A stretch of DNA of 64,000 nucleotides from CALCKU01 sp964534845 (GTDB lineage: Bacteria; Pseudomonadota; Alphaproteobacteria; Caulobacterales; Maricaulaceae): positions 43,883 to 107,882 of the forward strand of contig CAZHPV010000002.1 in assembly GCA_964534845.1 (NCBI GenBank), read 5' to 3'. Made by a program: the position numbers and the translations under genes. Positions 25,044-34,520 of the stretch are shown here, piece after piece (the first letter of the stretch is position 1; each line of letters opens with the position of its first letter). The notes under the pieces were generated by a model, which was not told the DNA's origin, did no database searches, and was given only the letters and a program-made list of their open reading frames with translations.

Positions 25044-25898
25044 CTAAAGACGACCTTGGCCTTCCAGTTCTACAGGGCCTGTCATTATGACATGGTTATC
25101 GCTCTCGCGCCATTCTATTTCCAGTAGACCGCCATCCACTTCAATCCGGGCTTTACGGCCTGTGCGTTTTTGCCGAACGGCGGCAACGAGAGCCGCGCAA
25201 GCACCCGTCCCGCAGGCCTGTGTCATTCCCACGCCGCGTTCCCAGACCTTAAGGCGAATTTTATCCGGGCCTTCGACTTTGGCAAAACCGACATTTACCT
25301 GTTCAGGAAAGAGCGGATGAAATTCGATCATGGGGCCGACTTTTTCGGGCTTAGCCGTCTCGAAATCCTCAACAAAGAAAACACAATGCGGATTGCCCAT
25401 ATTCACCGCACCTGGATTGTGTAAAACAGGGGCATCAATCGGGCCAACCTTAACGTCAATATGATGGGTATGCATGACTTCTTTTAGAGGAATTTGTGAC
25501 CAGTCCAGCTTGGGCGGGCCCATATCCACCGATATTTGCGCATCGCCTGCCGCGTTATCTTTGGCGCGCCCGCACAAGAGCAGGCCGTCATTTGTCTCAA
25601 GTACCATCGAGTCAGAGCCCTGTTCTTCCATGACAAGCCAAGCAATGCAGCGCGTGGCATTTCCGCAGGCATCGACCTCAAACCCTTTCTGGTTCCAGAT
25701 TTCCATAAAGACGTCTGCCCCTTGCGATTTGGGCGGGCGTATGACGATAATCTGATCGGCCCCTTTTTCACCCATAGGCTTGGAACCGGGCGCGGCCATA
25801 TCTTTTACCTCCGCCTCAGATAAGGTAAAGCGGGGTGTTTTGCGGGCATCAAAAACTGCGAAGCGGTTTCCCGCGCCGTTCATAATTAAAAATTTCAT
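25044..25898 (-). CDS. dapF: Diaminopimelate epimerase
   Basis: A 284-residue cytosolic enzyme converting LL- to meso-diaminopimelate for peptidoglycan and lysine. The two active-site cysteines lie in DACGNATRC near residue 83 and TQACGTGACAAL near residue 230; MNGAGNRFAVFDAR is the usual N-terminus. The frame extends upstream to 25925, but MKFLIMNGAGN at 25898 fits the family and gives the normal length. It is the first gene of dapF-mtaB-ftsY-yciB and is divergent from the S9 peptidase, with 93 bp between them that must hold both promoters. Confidence 0.95.
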   Translation of the reverse strand: MKFLIMNGAGNRFAVFDARKTPRFTLSEAEVKDMAAPGSKPMGEKGADQIIVIRPPKSQGADVFMEIWNQKGFEVDACGNATRCIAWLVMEEQGSDSMVLETNDGLLLCGRAKDNAAGDAQISVDMGPPKLDWSQIPLKEVMHTHHIDVKVGPIDAPVLHNPGAVNMGNPHCVFFVEDFETAKPEKVGPMIEFHPLFPEQVNVGFAKVEGPDKIRLKVWERGVGMTQACGTGACAALVAAVRQKRTGRKARIEVDGGLLEIEWRESDNHVIMTGPVELEGQGRL

Positions 25899-25991
25899 AG
25901 CCCCTATATAGGGATTTAACGGCATTTTTAAATGTAAAATTTAATGATATTCTGCTTTGAGTTTTACTGTGAGCCTGTGCATAAGCGATTT

Positions 25992-28211
25992 ATGAAATTC
26001 ACGAAAAAATCGGGTATTCATAAAGCCCTGATCTTAGGCCTTATACTCGGTCTGTCAGCTCTTGCAGCGTGTGAGCCTGCTTTAGAAAATACCACCCAAA
26101 ACAACGACCAACAGAAAGTCAAAATGTCTGACAATAGAATTGAATATACCAAAGCCGGCCAAACAGATGCAGATCATTTATATCTTGAGGCTGTCTTGGG
26201 CGAGGCAGCCTTGGATAAGGTAAAGGCTTGGAACGGGCGTAGCTTGGAGCGTCTGGAATCTGATCCACGCTTTTTGGACATGCAGGATCAGGCCTTAGAA
26301 ATATTAAATTCCCAAGACAAAATTCCCTATGTGTCCTATCGCAAAGGGCGCGTGCATAATTTCTGGCAAGACGCGGAACATGTACGCGGTATCTGGCGTT
26401 CATCAGACCTTGAGAGCTATATGGGTGAGAGTCCCAATTGGCGCACTGTGCTGGACTTTGATGCGCTTGCTAAGGCCGAGGATAAAAACTGGGTTTATAA
26501 AGGCAATAATTGTCTGGGGCCTGATTATACGCGCTGTATTGTTGATCTGTCTGACGGCGGCAAGGATGCGGTTGTACGCCGCGAATTTGATACAAAAAGC
26601 ATGACCTTTGTAGAGGGTGGTTTTTCCGCTCCGCAATCCAAAGGCCATTCCGATTGGCTGGACAGGGATCATCTTCTTGTCGCTATAGATTTCGGCGAAG
26701 GCTCGATGACCGAGAGCGGCTATCCGCGGACAGCTCGATTGTGGAAACGCGGCGAGAGCTTGGAGACCGCCCGTGAGATCGGCAGCGGTCTGGTCAGTGA
26801 TATTGGATATTGGCCGGGAACATTCGAACTTGAAAACGGCCGGCGGGAAATTCTTATACAACGTTCTGTGACCTTTTATGATACGGAATATCTCTGGATA
26901 CCCCGAAAGCCCGCTAAAGCTGGTGGCTGGACGCTGGGCGACCCGGTAAAATTTGACGTGCCGTTAAAATCGAATCTGGCAGGACTTTTTAAAGGCCAAA
27001 TGCTGCTCTCGCTCAATGAAGACTGGCGGGACTTTAAAAGCGGCGATCTCGTTAGCTTTTCTATTGATGCCTTTATGAAGACGGGCGAGATCGGCGCTGT
27101 GCATCTCATTGTCTCGCCGGATGAGAAAAGCGCGATTGAAAATTTTGGCGTGACCAAATCCAGCCTCTTACTCAGCCTTTATACTGACGTCACCGGCACG
27201 GCCTATTCTTTTGATTGGAACGGACAAAGCTGGACGTCAGAAAAACTTGATTTCCCCTCAGGCGGGGCAGTGTCTGTCGGGGCAACAAACGACAAAGAAG
27301 ACATCGCCTTTGTTAGCACAGAGAGTTTTTTAACGCCCGATACATTGTGGATGCTGGACGCCCAAAGCGGAACCTATCAGAAAGCCAAAGGCCTACCGGA
27401 TTGGTTTGACGCCAGTACAATGGTTTCGGAGCAGTTTTTTGCGACGTCACAAGATGGTACACGCATTCCCTATTTTGTTGTCCGGGAGAAAAATACGCCT
27501 CTGGACGGCACAAACCCGACCCTGCTTTATGCCTATGGCGGGTTTGAAATTTCACTAAATCCAACTTATTCGGCCACACGCGGACGGCTTTGGCTGGAAC
27601 GCGGCGGGATTTATGTTCTCGCCAATATTCGCGGGGGCGGGGAGTATGGCCCCAAATGGCATCAGGCCGGCCTTAAGACCAATCGCCAACGCATTTATGA
27701 TGATTTTATCGCCGTAGCCGAGGCGCTGATCGAAAAGAAACTAACGCGCCCGCAGCATCTAGGCATAGAGGGCGGCTCCAATGGTGGATTACTCATGGGC
27801 GTGATGATGACGCAAAGACCTGATTTGTTTAACGCGGTTATTTGTGCTGTGCCTCTACTGGATATGATGCGCTATCACACGCTCCTTGCCGGAGCTTCCT
27901 GGGTCGGGGAGTATGGCAATCCTGAAGACGAAAAAGAAGGCGCGTTCCTGCGCTCTATTTCACCTTATCATAATCTGGACCCTGACGCAGTTTATCCCGA
28001 GGTCTTTTTTGTTACCTCCACTAAAGATGACCGTGTTCATCCCGCTCATGCGCGCAAAATGGCGCAGCGTATGGAAGATCAGGGACATGATTTTCTTTAC
28101 TATGAAAATATAGACGGCGGCCATTCAGCCGCAGCAAACCTTAAAGAAACAGCCCGCCGTCTGGCTTTACAGCACACCTACCTCATGCAAAAGCTGGTAG
28201 ATGGAAAATAA
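25992..28211 (+). CDS. Lipoprotein prolyl oligopeptidase-family (S9) serine peptidase
   Basis: A 739-residue exported peptidase. The signal ends in the lipobox LSALAAC, so the mature protein is probably lipid-anchored. An N-terminal strand plus a seven-bladed propeller (about 60-490) is followed by an alpha/beta-hydrolase domain. The catalytic Ser is in GGSNGGLLMG near residue 595, Asp in STKDDRVHPAHARKM and His in DGGHSAA. Family members cleave short Pro-containing or other peptides, here probably in the periplasm. The ATG at 25992 is chosen because the signal peptide then starts the protein; an in-frame ATG at 25944 would add 16 residues. The symporter gene begins 23 bp downstream, suggesting joint peptide or amino-acid scavenging. 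Confidence 0.9.
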   Translation: MKFTKKSGIHKALILGLILGLSALAACEPALENTTQNNDQQKVKMSDNRIEYTKAGQTDADHLYLEAVLGEAALDKVKAWNGRSLERLESDPRFLDMQDQALEILNSQDKIPYVSYRKGRVHNFWQDAEHVRGIWRSSDLESYMGESPNWRTVLDFDALAKAEDKNWVYKGNNCLGPDYTRCIVDLSDGGKDAVVRREFDTKSMTFVEGGFSAPQSKGHSDWLDRDHLLVAIDFGEGSMTESGYPRTARLWKRGESLETAREIGSGLVSDIGYWPGTFELENGRREILIQRSVTFYDTEYLWIPRKPAKAGGWTLGDPVKFDVPLKSNLAGLFKGQMLLSLNEDWRDFKSGDLVSFSIDAFMKTGEIGAVHLIVSPDEKSAIENFGVTKSSLLLSLYTDVTGTAYSFDWNGQSWTSEKLDFPSGGAVSVGATNDKEDIAFVSTESFLTPDTLWMLDAQSGTYQKAKGLPDWFDASTMVSEQFFATSQDGTRIPYFVVREKNTPLDGTNPTLLYAYGGFEISLNPTYSATRGRLWLERGGIYVLANIRGGGEYGPKWHQAGLKTNRQRIYDDFIAVAEALIEKKLTRPQHLGIEGGSNGGLLMGVMMTQRPDLFNAVICAVPLLDMMRYHTLLAGASWVGEYGNPEDEKEGAFLRSISPYHNLDPDAVYPEVFFVTSTKDDRVHPAHARKMAQRMEDQGHDFLYYENIDGGHSAAANLKETARRLALQHTYLMQKLVDGK

Positions 28212-28234
28212 GACAATAGTCGGGGAGAAAATTC

Positions 28235-29524
28235 ATGTTTAAATCATGGCAGGCGATTACGCTCTGGAAGCGGGTTCTGATTGCCCTCGTTTTGGGTATG
28301 GTTGTGGGCTTGGCCGCACATTACGGCGGCGGGGCAGGTTTTATAACTACATGGATAAAGCCCTTTGGGGACGCTTTTGTGCGCTTGATAAAAATGCTCA
28401 TTATCCCCTTGATCTTTACCACTTTGGTCGTGGGTGTCATGGCGATGGGTGATCCCAAACGCTTAGGCTCGCTTGGGATTAAGACGCTGGCTTTATATAT
28501 GGGGACGACGTTTTTTGCCGTGACGCTTGGTTTGATTTTCGGTAGTCTTATCCAACCGGGTCTGGGGATTGATCTCTCTGGCGTTGACCCGTCAATCCGC
28601 GAAAGCCTCGGCGCGCGCGTTTCCGGTGAAACTCCGTCTCTAACGGCACGCATTTTGGCAATTATTCCGGAAAATCCAATTCGAGCCATGGTTGAAAATG
28701 ATATTATAGCTGTCATCTTTTTCTCTATTTTTATAGGCGTGGGGATTATCTCCATCGGAGAGAAGGCGGGCCCTATTGCGGCGTTTTTTGAAAGCGCGGA
28801 AGCCGTTGTCATGCGGGTAACTCTATTTGTTATGGAACTTGCGCCTTTTGGCGTCTTTGCCCTGATAGCTTGGGTTATGGCTGATATGGGGCTGGGTATT
28901 CTCTCCAATATGGGAAAGCTGGCCTTGGCGCTTTATTTGGCCTGTATTGTCCATATGGGTCTCGTTTACGGTGGTATATTAGTGCGCACAATTTTACGGT
29001 TGCCATTGGCCCGGTTTTTCAAGGGTGTGTTGGACGCGCAAGGCGTGGCCTTTTCGACCGCATCGTCGAGCGCCACAATTCCCGTATCGATTTCATGTGC
29101 GCAACATAATCTCGGTGTTGACGAGTCGGTTGCTGGTTCGGTCTTACCGCTGGGCGCGACGATAAATATGGACGGTACAGCGATATATCTGGGTCTCATA
29201 GCCTTATTCGCCGCTCAAGCTTTGGGCATTGATCTGTCCATGATTGATTATGTCATGATTGCTTTTACCGCGACCCTTACCTCTATAGGGGCTGCGGGCA
29301 TACCCTCTGCGAGTTTGTTTCTAGCCTTCACGGTGCTAGGCGTCTTTGGGGTTACACTGGATCAATATACCCTCATTATTGCGTTTATTCTGCCTTTTGA
29401 TCGTTTGCTGGATATGATGCGCACCCTGACAAATGTGACGGGTGATATTGCTGTGTCTTGCACGGTTGCCAAATGGGAAGGCCAATTAGATGAAGAGGTG
29501 TTTAAATCCAAATCCGTCCATTAG
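28235..29524 (+). CDS. Dicarboxylate/amino acid:cation symporter (DAACS family)
   Basis: A 429-residue inner-membrane transporter with eight membrane helices and two re-entrant loops. The signatures are AFSTASSSATIPVSI (the serine-rich re-entrant loop), GATINMDGTAIY (the NMDGT motif) and SIGAAGIPSASLFL, which define the glutamate/aspartate/dicarboxylate symporter fold. It takes up acidic amino acids or C4-dicarboxylates with Na+ or H+; the specific substrate is not decidable here. It is closely linked to the upstream lipoprotein peptidase, consistent with uptake of released amino acids. Length is normal and no residue is missing from the core motifs. Confidence 0.93.
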   Translation: MFKSWQAITLWKRVLIALVLGMVVGLAAHYGGGAGFITTWIKPFGDAFVRLIKMLIIPLIFTTLVVGVMAMGDPKRLGSLGIKTLALYMGTTFFAVTLGLIFGSLIQPGLGIDLSGVDPSIRESLGARVSGETPSLTARILAIIPENPIRAMVENDIIAVIFFSIFIGVGIISIGEKAGPIAAFFESAEAVVMRVTLFVMELAPFGVFALIAWVMADMGLGILSNMGKLALALYLACIVHMGLVYGGILVRTILRLPLARFFKGVLDAQGVAFSTASSSATIPVSISCAQHNLGVDESVAGSVLPLGATINMDGTAIYLGLIALFAAQALGIDLSMIDYVMIAFTATLTSIGAAGIPSASLFLAFTVLGVFGVTLDQYTLIIAFILPFDRLLDMMRTLTNVTGDIAVSCTVAKWEGQLDEEVFKSKSVH

Positions 29525-29586
29525 GGTTTGGGCGGACTCCTAAATTGACTAACTTTGCATTAGGGATTTGGGTCTAGGCTAGCCCT

Positions 29587-30246
29587 ATGATAGTTCGATT
29601 TTTCAAAGCGCTGCTAATGGGCGGCTTGCTAACTGTGATAGGCGGGTGTGAATCTACGCCGCCTGCTATTACGCAGCCGGCGGCCATTGCCCCGTCCGCC
29701 AGTATAGCGCCCAGCACCTTTAATTCGAACCGGCGGCCGACGTTTTCCGGAGGGCTTTCCCTGCCGGACCGGGTTGTATATAATCAGAAAGATGAGCGCT
29801 GGGCGCATCACAAGCTTGGTAAAACATCTGATAATTTAGGCCAAGACGGGTGCCTTGTTACCGCAACGGCTATGGCCTTGACGAATTTGGGATTTCAAAC
29901 TGACCCTGCGGATTTAAATGCGCGTTTGACACGGGCCGACGGGTTTACCCAAAGAGGCTGGCTTATCTGGAGCGGTATTGAAACGGTGACGCAAGGCCGC
30001 GCCCATGCTCGCTATTATGATAGCGTATCAGAGGATATCATTCAGGGCTGCCTGCGAGATGGGTATTACCCGCTAGCCCGGTTTTACTTGCCCAATGGGC
30101 GCTCACATTGGTCAATGATTGTTAGTCAGTCCGAACAGGGCTTTCATATGCGTGATCCGTTGCGGGTCTCGCGTGTGCCTTTAATTTTCCCGCGGGGAAC
30201 GGACGCTTTTAAGGCCGTGCGCTGTGTTGGCTTAAAACGCGCCTGA
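29587..30246 (+). CDS. Lipoprotein with C39-like cysteine peptidase domain
   Basis: A 219-residue exported protein. The signal peptide ends in the lipobox VIGGC at residue 21, followed by an Ala/Pro/Ser linker to about residue 55. The rest matches the C39-like peptidase family (Peptidase_C39_2): YNQKDERWAHHKLG, GQDGCLVTATAMAL with the likely catalytic Cys near residue 89, and GRSHWSMIVSQ with the likely His near residue 174, then an Asp in MRDP. It is probably an outer-membrane- or periplasm-facing peptidase or amidase of unknown target. It converges on the ABC exporter gene with 6 bp between them. Confidence 0.78.
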   Translation: MIVRFFKALLMGGLLTVIGGCESTPPAITQPAAIAPSASIAPSTFNSNRRPTFSGGLSLPDRVVYNQKDERWAHHKLGKTSDNLGQDGCLVTATAMALTNLGFQTDPADLNARLTRADGFTQRGWLIWSGIETVTQGRAHARYYDSVSEDIIQGCLRDGYYPLARFYLPNGRSHWSMIVSQSEQGFHMRDPLRVSRVPLIFPRGTDAFKAVRCVGLKRA

Positions 30247-30252
30247 TCTTTT

Positions 30253-32067
30253 TTAATTTTGTAAACTTTTAAACGTTGCATAAAGGCCGCCGCGTTTGCG
30301 CATAAGGCTTTTATGTGTACCGCTTTCTACGACCATACCGTTTTCTATAACATGAATCTGGTCAGCCTTTTGAACCGTGCTTAGGCGGTGGGCAATGACA
30401 AGGGTCGTCCGTCCTTTGGAGAGATGGTCCAAGGCGGCCTGGACTTTGGTTTCACTTTGCGCGTCCAGCGCAGATGTAGCCTCGTCCAAGAGCAAAATCG
30501 GGGCGTCGCGCAAGACCGCCCGTGCAATCGCCAGACGCTGTCTTTGGCCCCCGGATAGGTTCGCCCCGTCCTGTCCCAAGGGGGTTTCATACCCTTCGGG
30601 AAGGTCGCTGATAAACTCATGGGCATTAGCGGCCTTAGCGGCCGCAATAATTTCCGTTTCGGTTGCGGTTAAATCTCCAAAGCCAATATTCGCCTTTATA
30701 CTATCCTCGAAAAGTGTCACGCTCTGGGAGACAAGCGCCATGTTTTCGCGCAGGCTTTTAAGGCTTATGTCCCGGATATCAATCCCGTCAATTTTAATTT
30801 CGCCAGCGCGAACATCATAGAGGCGCGGGAGCAGGTTTATAAGGGTGGATTTTCCGCCGCCCGAGGCGCCGACAAAGGCAATTGTCTGTCCGGGCTTGGC
30901 TTCAAAGGAAATATTTTTGAGTGCATGCGTTCCGTCGGGATAGAAAAAGCTGACCGCGTTGAACTCTATATGGCCTTTAGAGTTTGAAAGATTATGGGGG
31001 TTTGGCGGTTCTAAAATCCTTGGCTGTAAATCAATGATCTCAAAAATACGGCTCAGAGCGGCTAGGCCTTCCTGCACCACATTATTAAGTGTCCCCAATG
31101 CTCTTATCGGTGGTGCGATGAGGCCCAGAGCCGCTAAAATACCAACAAGATCGCCATAGCTGGTCTGCCCTGTGGCAAGCCCAATAGTTCCGCCTTCAAC
31201 GCGCCATATACCAAAGAGCAATACGCCGGCTATGGCCAGCCCGCCTAAAAACTCGAATACGGGATCGATGCGGGCCTTGTCTTTTACCAATTTAAGATAA
31301 AGGCTTATCCGCTTATCAAAAGCCGTAGCAAGTCGTGCTGTTTCGCGGGCCTCAAGTCCGTAGGCTTTAACCATTCGTGCCCCGTCAAGGCTCTCGGATA
31401 ATTGGGCGGTGAGGGTTCCGATTTGGTCTTGCGCCGTGTGGGATGTACCCCGAATGAGTTTGGAAATCTTTATGATTGGAAAAATGGCGAGAGGATAAAT
31501 CAGCACGACAAGGACTGTAAGCTGCCAATCATAATATAGCATCACGCCAATCAGAAAGACGATCTTTAAGACGTCCCGGATCAGATTGTTTAATGCGCGT
31601 AGTAAAGCGGATGAAACAAGCGTGACGTCATTGGTAAAACGAGAGACGAGATGGCCGGTAGCATCTTGGGTAAAGCGAGCAAAATCGGCGGCTTGCAAGC
31701 GAGAAAACATGCGTTTTTGTAAGTCCCCAATCACATTCAAAGCGACTGTGTTTGAGAGTATAACCTGCAAGAACAGGGACAGGGCGGAAATCAGTGTGAC
31801 CCCGATAATCAGCGGTACAATTTTCTGGACAAACAGGGCGCTCGAACTTGTACCCCCAGTGCTTTCACCCATCGCCCCGATGGTATCAACGACCAGTTTT
31901 AAGATATAGGTATATCCGGCCGTACTGGCGGCAAGTAAGGCCATGAAAACAATAGCGCCTAATAGCCTTATTTTATAGCGGGATATATAATTCGCCCAAA
32001 GTCGGCGAATATGTTGCCAATCAGATGAGTTTAAAATGCGTTGAGGCTTTAATGTGCGCCTAGCCAA
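30253..32067 (-). CDS. ABC exporter, MsbA-like lipid flippase type
   Basis: A 604-residue half-transporter: six membrane helices in residues 25-340 and an ATPase domain from about 370. Walker A is GASGGGKSTLINLLPRLYD, the Q-loop lies in MALVSQSVTLF, the signature is LSGGQRQRLAIARAVL, Walker B is PILLLDEATSALD, and the H-loop is IAHRLST. The neighbours (PmbA, IMPase-DUF4170) are the usual alphaproteobacterial context of an MsbA-like lipid A/phospholipid flippase next to lipid A genes, but kdtA and lpxK are absent here. It overlaps the upstream gene by 8 bp. General exporter identity is firm; the lipid substrate is inference. Confidence 0.88.
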   Translation of the reverse strand: MARRTLKPQRILNSSDWQHIRRLWANYISRYKIRLLGAIVFMALLAASTAGYTYILKLVVDTIGAMGESTGGTSSSALFVQKIVPLIIGVTLISALSLFLQVILSNTVALNVIGDLQKRMFSRLQAADFARFTQDATGHLVSRFTNDVTLVSSALLRALNNLIRDVLKIVFLIGVMLYYDWQLTVLVVLIYPLAIFPIIKISKLIRGTSHTAQDQIGTLTAQLSESLDGARMVKAYGLEARETARLATAFDKRISLYLKLVKDKARIDPVFEFLGGLAIAGVLLFGIWRVEGGTIGLATGQTSYGDLVGILAALGLIAPPIRALGTLNNVVQEGLAALSRIFEIIDLQPRILEPPNPHNLSNSKGHIEFNAVSFFYPDGTHALKNISFEAKPGQTIAFVGASGGGKSTLINLLPRLYDVRAGEIKIDGIDIRDISLKSLRENMALVSQSVTLFEDSIKANIGFGDLTATETEIIAAAKAANAHEFISDLPEGYETPLGQDGANLSGGQRQRLAIARAVLRDAPILLLDEATSALDAQSETKVQAALDHLSKGRTTLVIAHRLSTVQKADQIHVIENGMVVESGTHKSLMRKRGGLYATFKSLQN

Positions 32068-33175
32068 TGAAGCCGTCTTTGTCGGGGTCTATCAATTCAT
32101 GGGCATGGAGTACGAAATAGCGCATATGAGCATTATCGACGGTCCGTTGAGCGGCTGCCTTCCAAGCGGCATGGGCGAGCTTGAAATTTGGATAGGCACC
32201 GATAAAGTCCACCTCGTTTAAATCTTTAAACTCTGTTTTATTGGGATCAACGAGTTCCCCGCCTATAACGAGATGGAGGAGTTGTATATTTTCTGTTTTA
32301 CGATCAGTCATAGAAGTTCCTAAAAATCCAAAGTCTTGTGGTCGATTATCACTTGTTTCAAATTGTGTGATGACCGGATCAATGCGGTCTTTTATCAAAC
32401 CATATAGGTTGGGGCCAGCACAAATCACGCCTAAACTGCTCACAGTCTCTTGATCATAGCGCAAGTTATCTCCGCGCAAATCGGTAACAATGCACCCGGC
32501 CTCTGTAGCGATGAGTTCGGCTGCGGCTAGATCCCAGTCGGATTTCGGCGTAAAGGCGACGGTCGCATCTTGTTGGCCACACGCCACAAGCGCTATGCGA
32601 TAAGCCATGGAATTGGCAATGTGGCATTCCATTTCCGGCCAGCCCAGACGCCGGAATTTGCGGGGATAGCCGACCATTTTACAGCCTTCAAGGGCCCGAC
32701 AGGACGATATATTTGCGGGGACGCCGTTATAAAGGGCCCCGCCGCCGAGATGGGCCTCAAACATTTCATCATTTAAAGGATTATATAACGCGCCCGCTAC
32801 AGCCAGCCCGCCCTCGATAACCGCAACGGAGACAGTAAAATTGTGCGTGCGGTCAATGAAGGCGCGTGTACCGTCTATCGGGTCAACAACAAAAGTGCGC
32901 TCACAGGCGTGACGGGAGTTATCATCCTTGGTCTCCTCTGATAACCAGCCATAGTCTGGTCGGGCCTTGCGCAGCTTCTCGTCCAAAAAATCATTTACGG
33001 CAATATCGGCATCTGTGACGGGGTGGTTTTTTTCTTTATCCCATATTTTAGATTTGCCGTCTTGATAGGCGGTTCGGGCAATATCGCCTGCCTCGCGCAC
33101 AGTTTTAACCAGCAAGGCTCTGTCTTGAGCATAGCTAAAGGCCCCCGTGCTTTTTTGCGTATCAGAGTCCGGCAA
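32060..33175 (-). CDS. Inositol monophosphatase family protein fused to a DUF4170 domain
   Basis: A 371-residue two-domain protein. Residues 20-275 are an IMPase/CysQ-like phosphatase with all metal motifs: WLSEET, DPIDGTRAFIDR and WDLAAAELIATEAGC; the substrate could be 3'-phosphoadenosine phosphate or an inositol/histidinol phosphate. Residues 289-371 are a complete DUF4170 domain (LLHLVIGGELVDPN, HMRYFVLHAHEL), a small alphaproteobacterial protein normally encoded as the next separate gene. An internal ATG at 32311 has AGGA six bases before it, so the DUF4170 part may also be made alone. The gene overlaps pmbA by 14 bp and the ABC exporter by 8 bp. Family assignment is firm, substrate unknown. 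Confidence 0.88.
   Translation of the reverse strand: MPDSDTQKSTGAFSYAQDRALLVKTVREAGDIARTAYQDGKSKIWDKEKNHPVTDADIAVNDFLDEKLRKARPDYGWLSEETKDDNSRHACERTFVVDPIDGTRAFIDRTHNFTVSVAVIEGGLAVAGALYNPLNDEMFEAHLGGGALYNGVPANISSCRALEGCKMVGYPRKFRRLGWPEMECHIANSMAYRIALVACGQQDATVAFTPKSDWDLAAAELIATEAGCIVTDLRGDNLRYDQETVSSLGVICAGPNLYGLIKDRIDPVITQFETSDNRPQDFGFLGTSMTDRKTENIQLLHLVIGGELVDPNKTEFKDLNEVDFIGAYPNFKLAHAAWKAAAQRTVDNAHMRYFVLHAHELIDPDKDGFIG
32309..32321 (-). promoter_or_regulatory. Internal ribosome binding site before the DUF4170 part
   Basis: On the minus strand AGGA (32321-32318) precedes an in-frame ATG (32311-32309) by six bases. Translation from here would give an 83-residue protein, the size of free-standing DUF4170 proteins. 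Confidence 0.45.
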
Positions 33176-34520
33176 TTGTGAGCCCTTGGGTTAAAACTGT
33201 TGGGGCGACGATAGCCCCGTCAAAGATCAGATCATTTGCAGGGATAATGGTTTTATACATATCGCGCAAATTTCCAGCAATGGTAATTTCACTGACGGGG
33301 TAGGCGCGTTCTCCATTTTCGATTTTAAAGCCCGCAACGCCGACACTATAGTCGCCTGTATTCGAGTTTAAAGAGGGGCCAAACATTTCACTGACCCAAA
33401 GGCCGTTACCCATAAGGGCCATAAGCTCTTGAGGGGTTTGCGAACCCGCTTCAAGATAGCTATTGGTCGCGCTTACGCCGGGCGGACTACCAATTCCGCG
33501 GCTGGCATGACCCGTGGTTGCAAGGCCTAATTGCCGGGCTGAGGCCGTATTAAGCAGCCATGTCTTTAACACGCCGTTCTCAACAAGATGTCTTTTTTTG
33601 ACGCCTACACCTTCTCCGTCCCAAGGTCTGGAACCATGGCCGCGCAATATATGGGGATCATCAATAATGTTTAAGGTTTTTGGCAGGATGACTGTGCCCA
33701 GATCGTCTTTTAGAAACGATAGACCGCGGGTTATGGCCGGCCCGCTTATAGCCCCTATCAAAGCGGCAATAAGTCCGCCTGAGACCCGCCGGTCAAAAAT
33801 GACAGGTAAAACGCCTGAGGTTAATTGTTGAGAACCAAGCCGGTTAACCGCGCGCTTACCTGCGATCTGGCCTATTTTTTCCGGCGTTTTTAAATCGTCA
33901 AACCAGCGCGTGCCATCATAATCGGAATCGCGTTCCATAAAGCCGTCTTTCTCGGCGATTGCGGAGACTGAAAGTCCGTGGCGTGAGGATAACCAGCCAT
34001 CGGAAAATCCCTCTGATGTTTTAAAACAAATGGCGGACTGGGCCCAGCTAGCGCTTGCGCCTTCGGCCTGCCTTACATTTTTTACACCCATAGCAGCTCC
34101 TTCGAGGGCGTGGGCGCGGTCTTTTAAAAATTCCGGGGAGCTTGGGGAGGTATCGAAAAGGTCCAGATCGGGCGGTTTTTTGACAATATGATCTTCCGGC
34201 GCCAAACCGCAATAAGGGTCAATAGGGGCCAAGCGGGCCATGGCCACGCAGCGCTCGGCCAATTGGTCCAGCGAGGTTTCGGATAGATCAGAACTTGAGA
34301 CACAGGCTTGGCGTTGACCGACAAAAACGCGCAAGCCAACATCGCGGCCTTCACTATTGTCCACATCTTCCAGATCGCCGTCACGTACGCTAACCGATAA
34401 GGAAAAGCCATGTGTGGCAATCGCATCGGCCCCGCTGGCGCCGTAATGTTTGGCGCGGGATAAGAGTCTCTCAAGCGAAGGGGCGAGGGCCTTGATATTT
34501 ACGGGGCTATTTTGGGTCAT
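33162..34520 (-). CDS. pmbA: TldD/PmbA family metallopeptidase subunit
   Basis: A 452-residue protein of the PmbA (TldE) branch. Residues 20-110 are the N-terminal domain (SVRDGDLEDVDNSEGRDVGL); the C-terminal part has NIIDDPHILRGHGSRPWDGEG, GVGVKKRHLVENGVLKTWLLN and SNTGDYSVGVAGFKIENGE, all family hallmarks. TldD and TldE form a heterodimer in which TldD holds the zinc; they trim peptides such as microcins and degrade CcdA. No tldD is in the window. The ATG overlaps the stop of the MAPEG gene by one base, and the 3' end overlaps the phosphatase gene, so these genes form one operon. Confidence 0.92.
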   Translation of the reverse strand: MTQNSPVNIKALAPSLERLLSRAKHYGASGADAIATHGFSLSVSVRDGDLEDVDNSEGRDVGLRVFVGQRQACVSSSDLSETSLDQLAERCVAMARLAPIDPYCGLAPEDHIVKKPPDLDLFDTSPSSPEFLKDRAHALEGAAMGVKNVRQAEGASASWAQSAICFKTSEGFSDGWLSSRHGLSVSAIAEKDGFMERDSDYDGTRWFDDLKTPEKIGQIAGKRAVNRLGSQQLTSGVLPVIFDRRVSGGLIAALIGAISGPAITRGLSFLKDDLGTVILPKTLNIIDDPHILRGHGSRPWDGEGVGVKKRHLVENGVLKTWLLNTASARQLGLATTGHASRGIGSPPGVSATNSYLEAGSQTPQELMALMGNGLWVSEMFGPSLNSNTGDYSVGVAGFKIENGERAYPVSEITIAGNLRDMYKTIIPANDLIFDGAIVAPTVLTQGLTIAGL

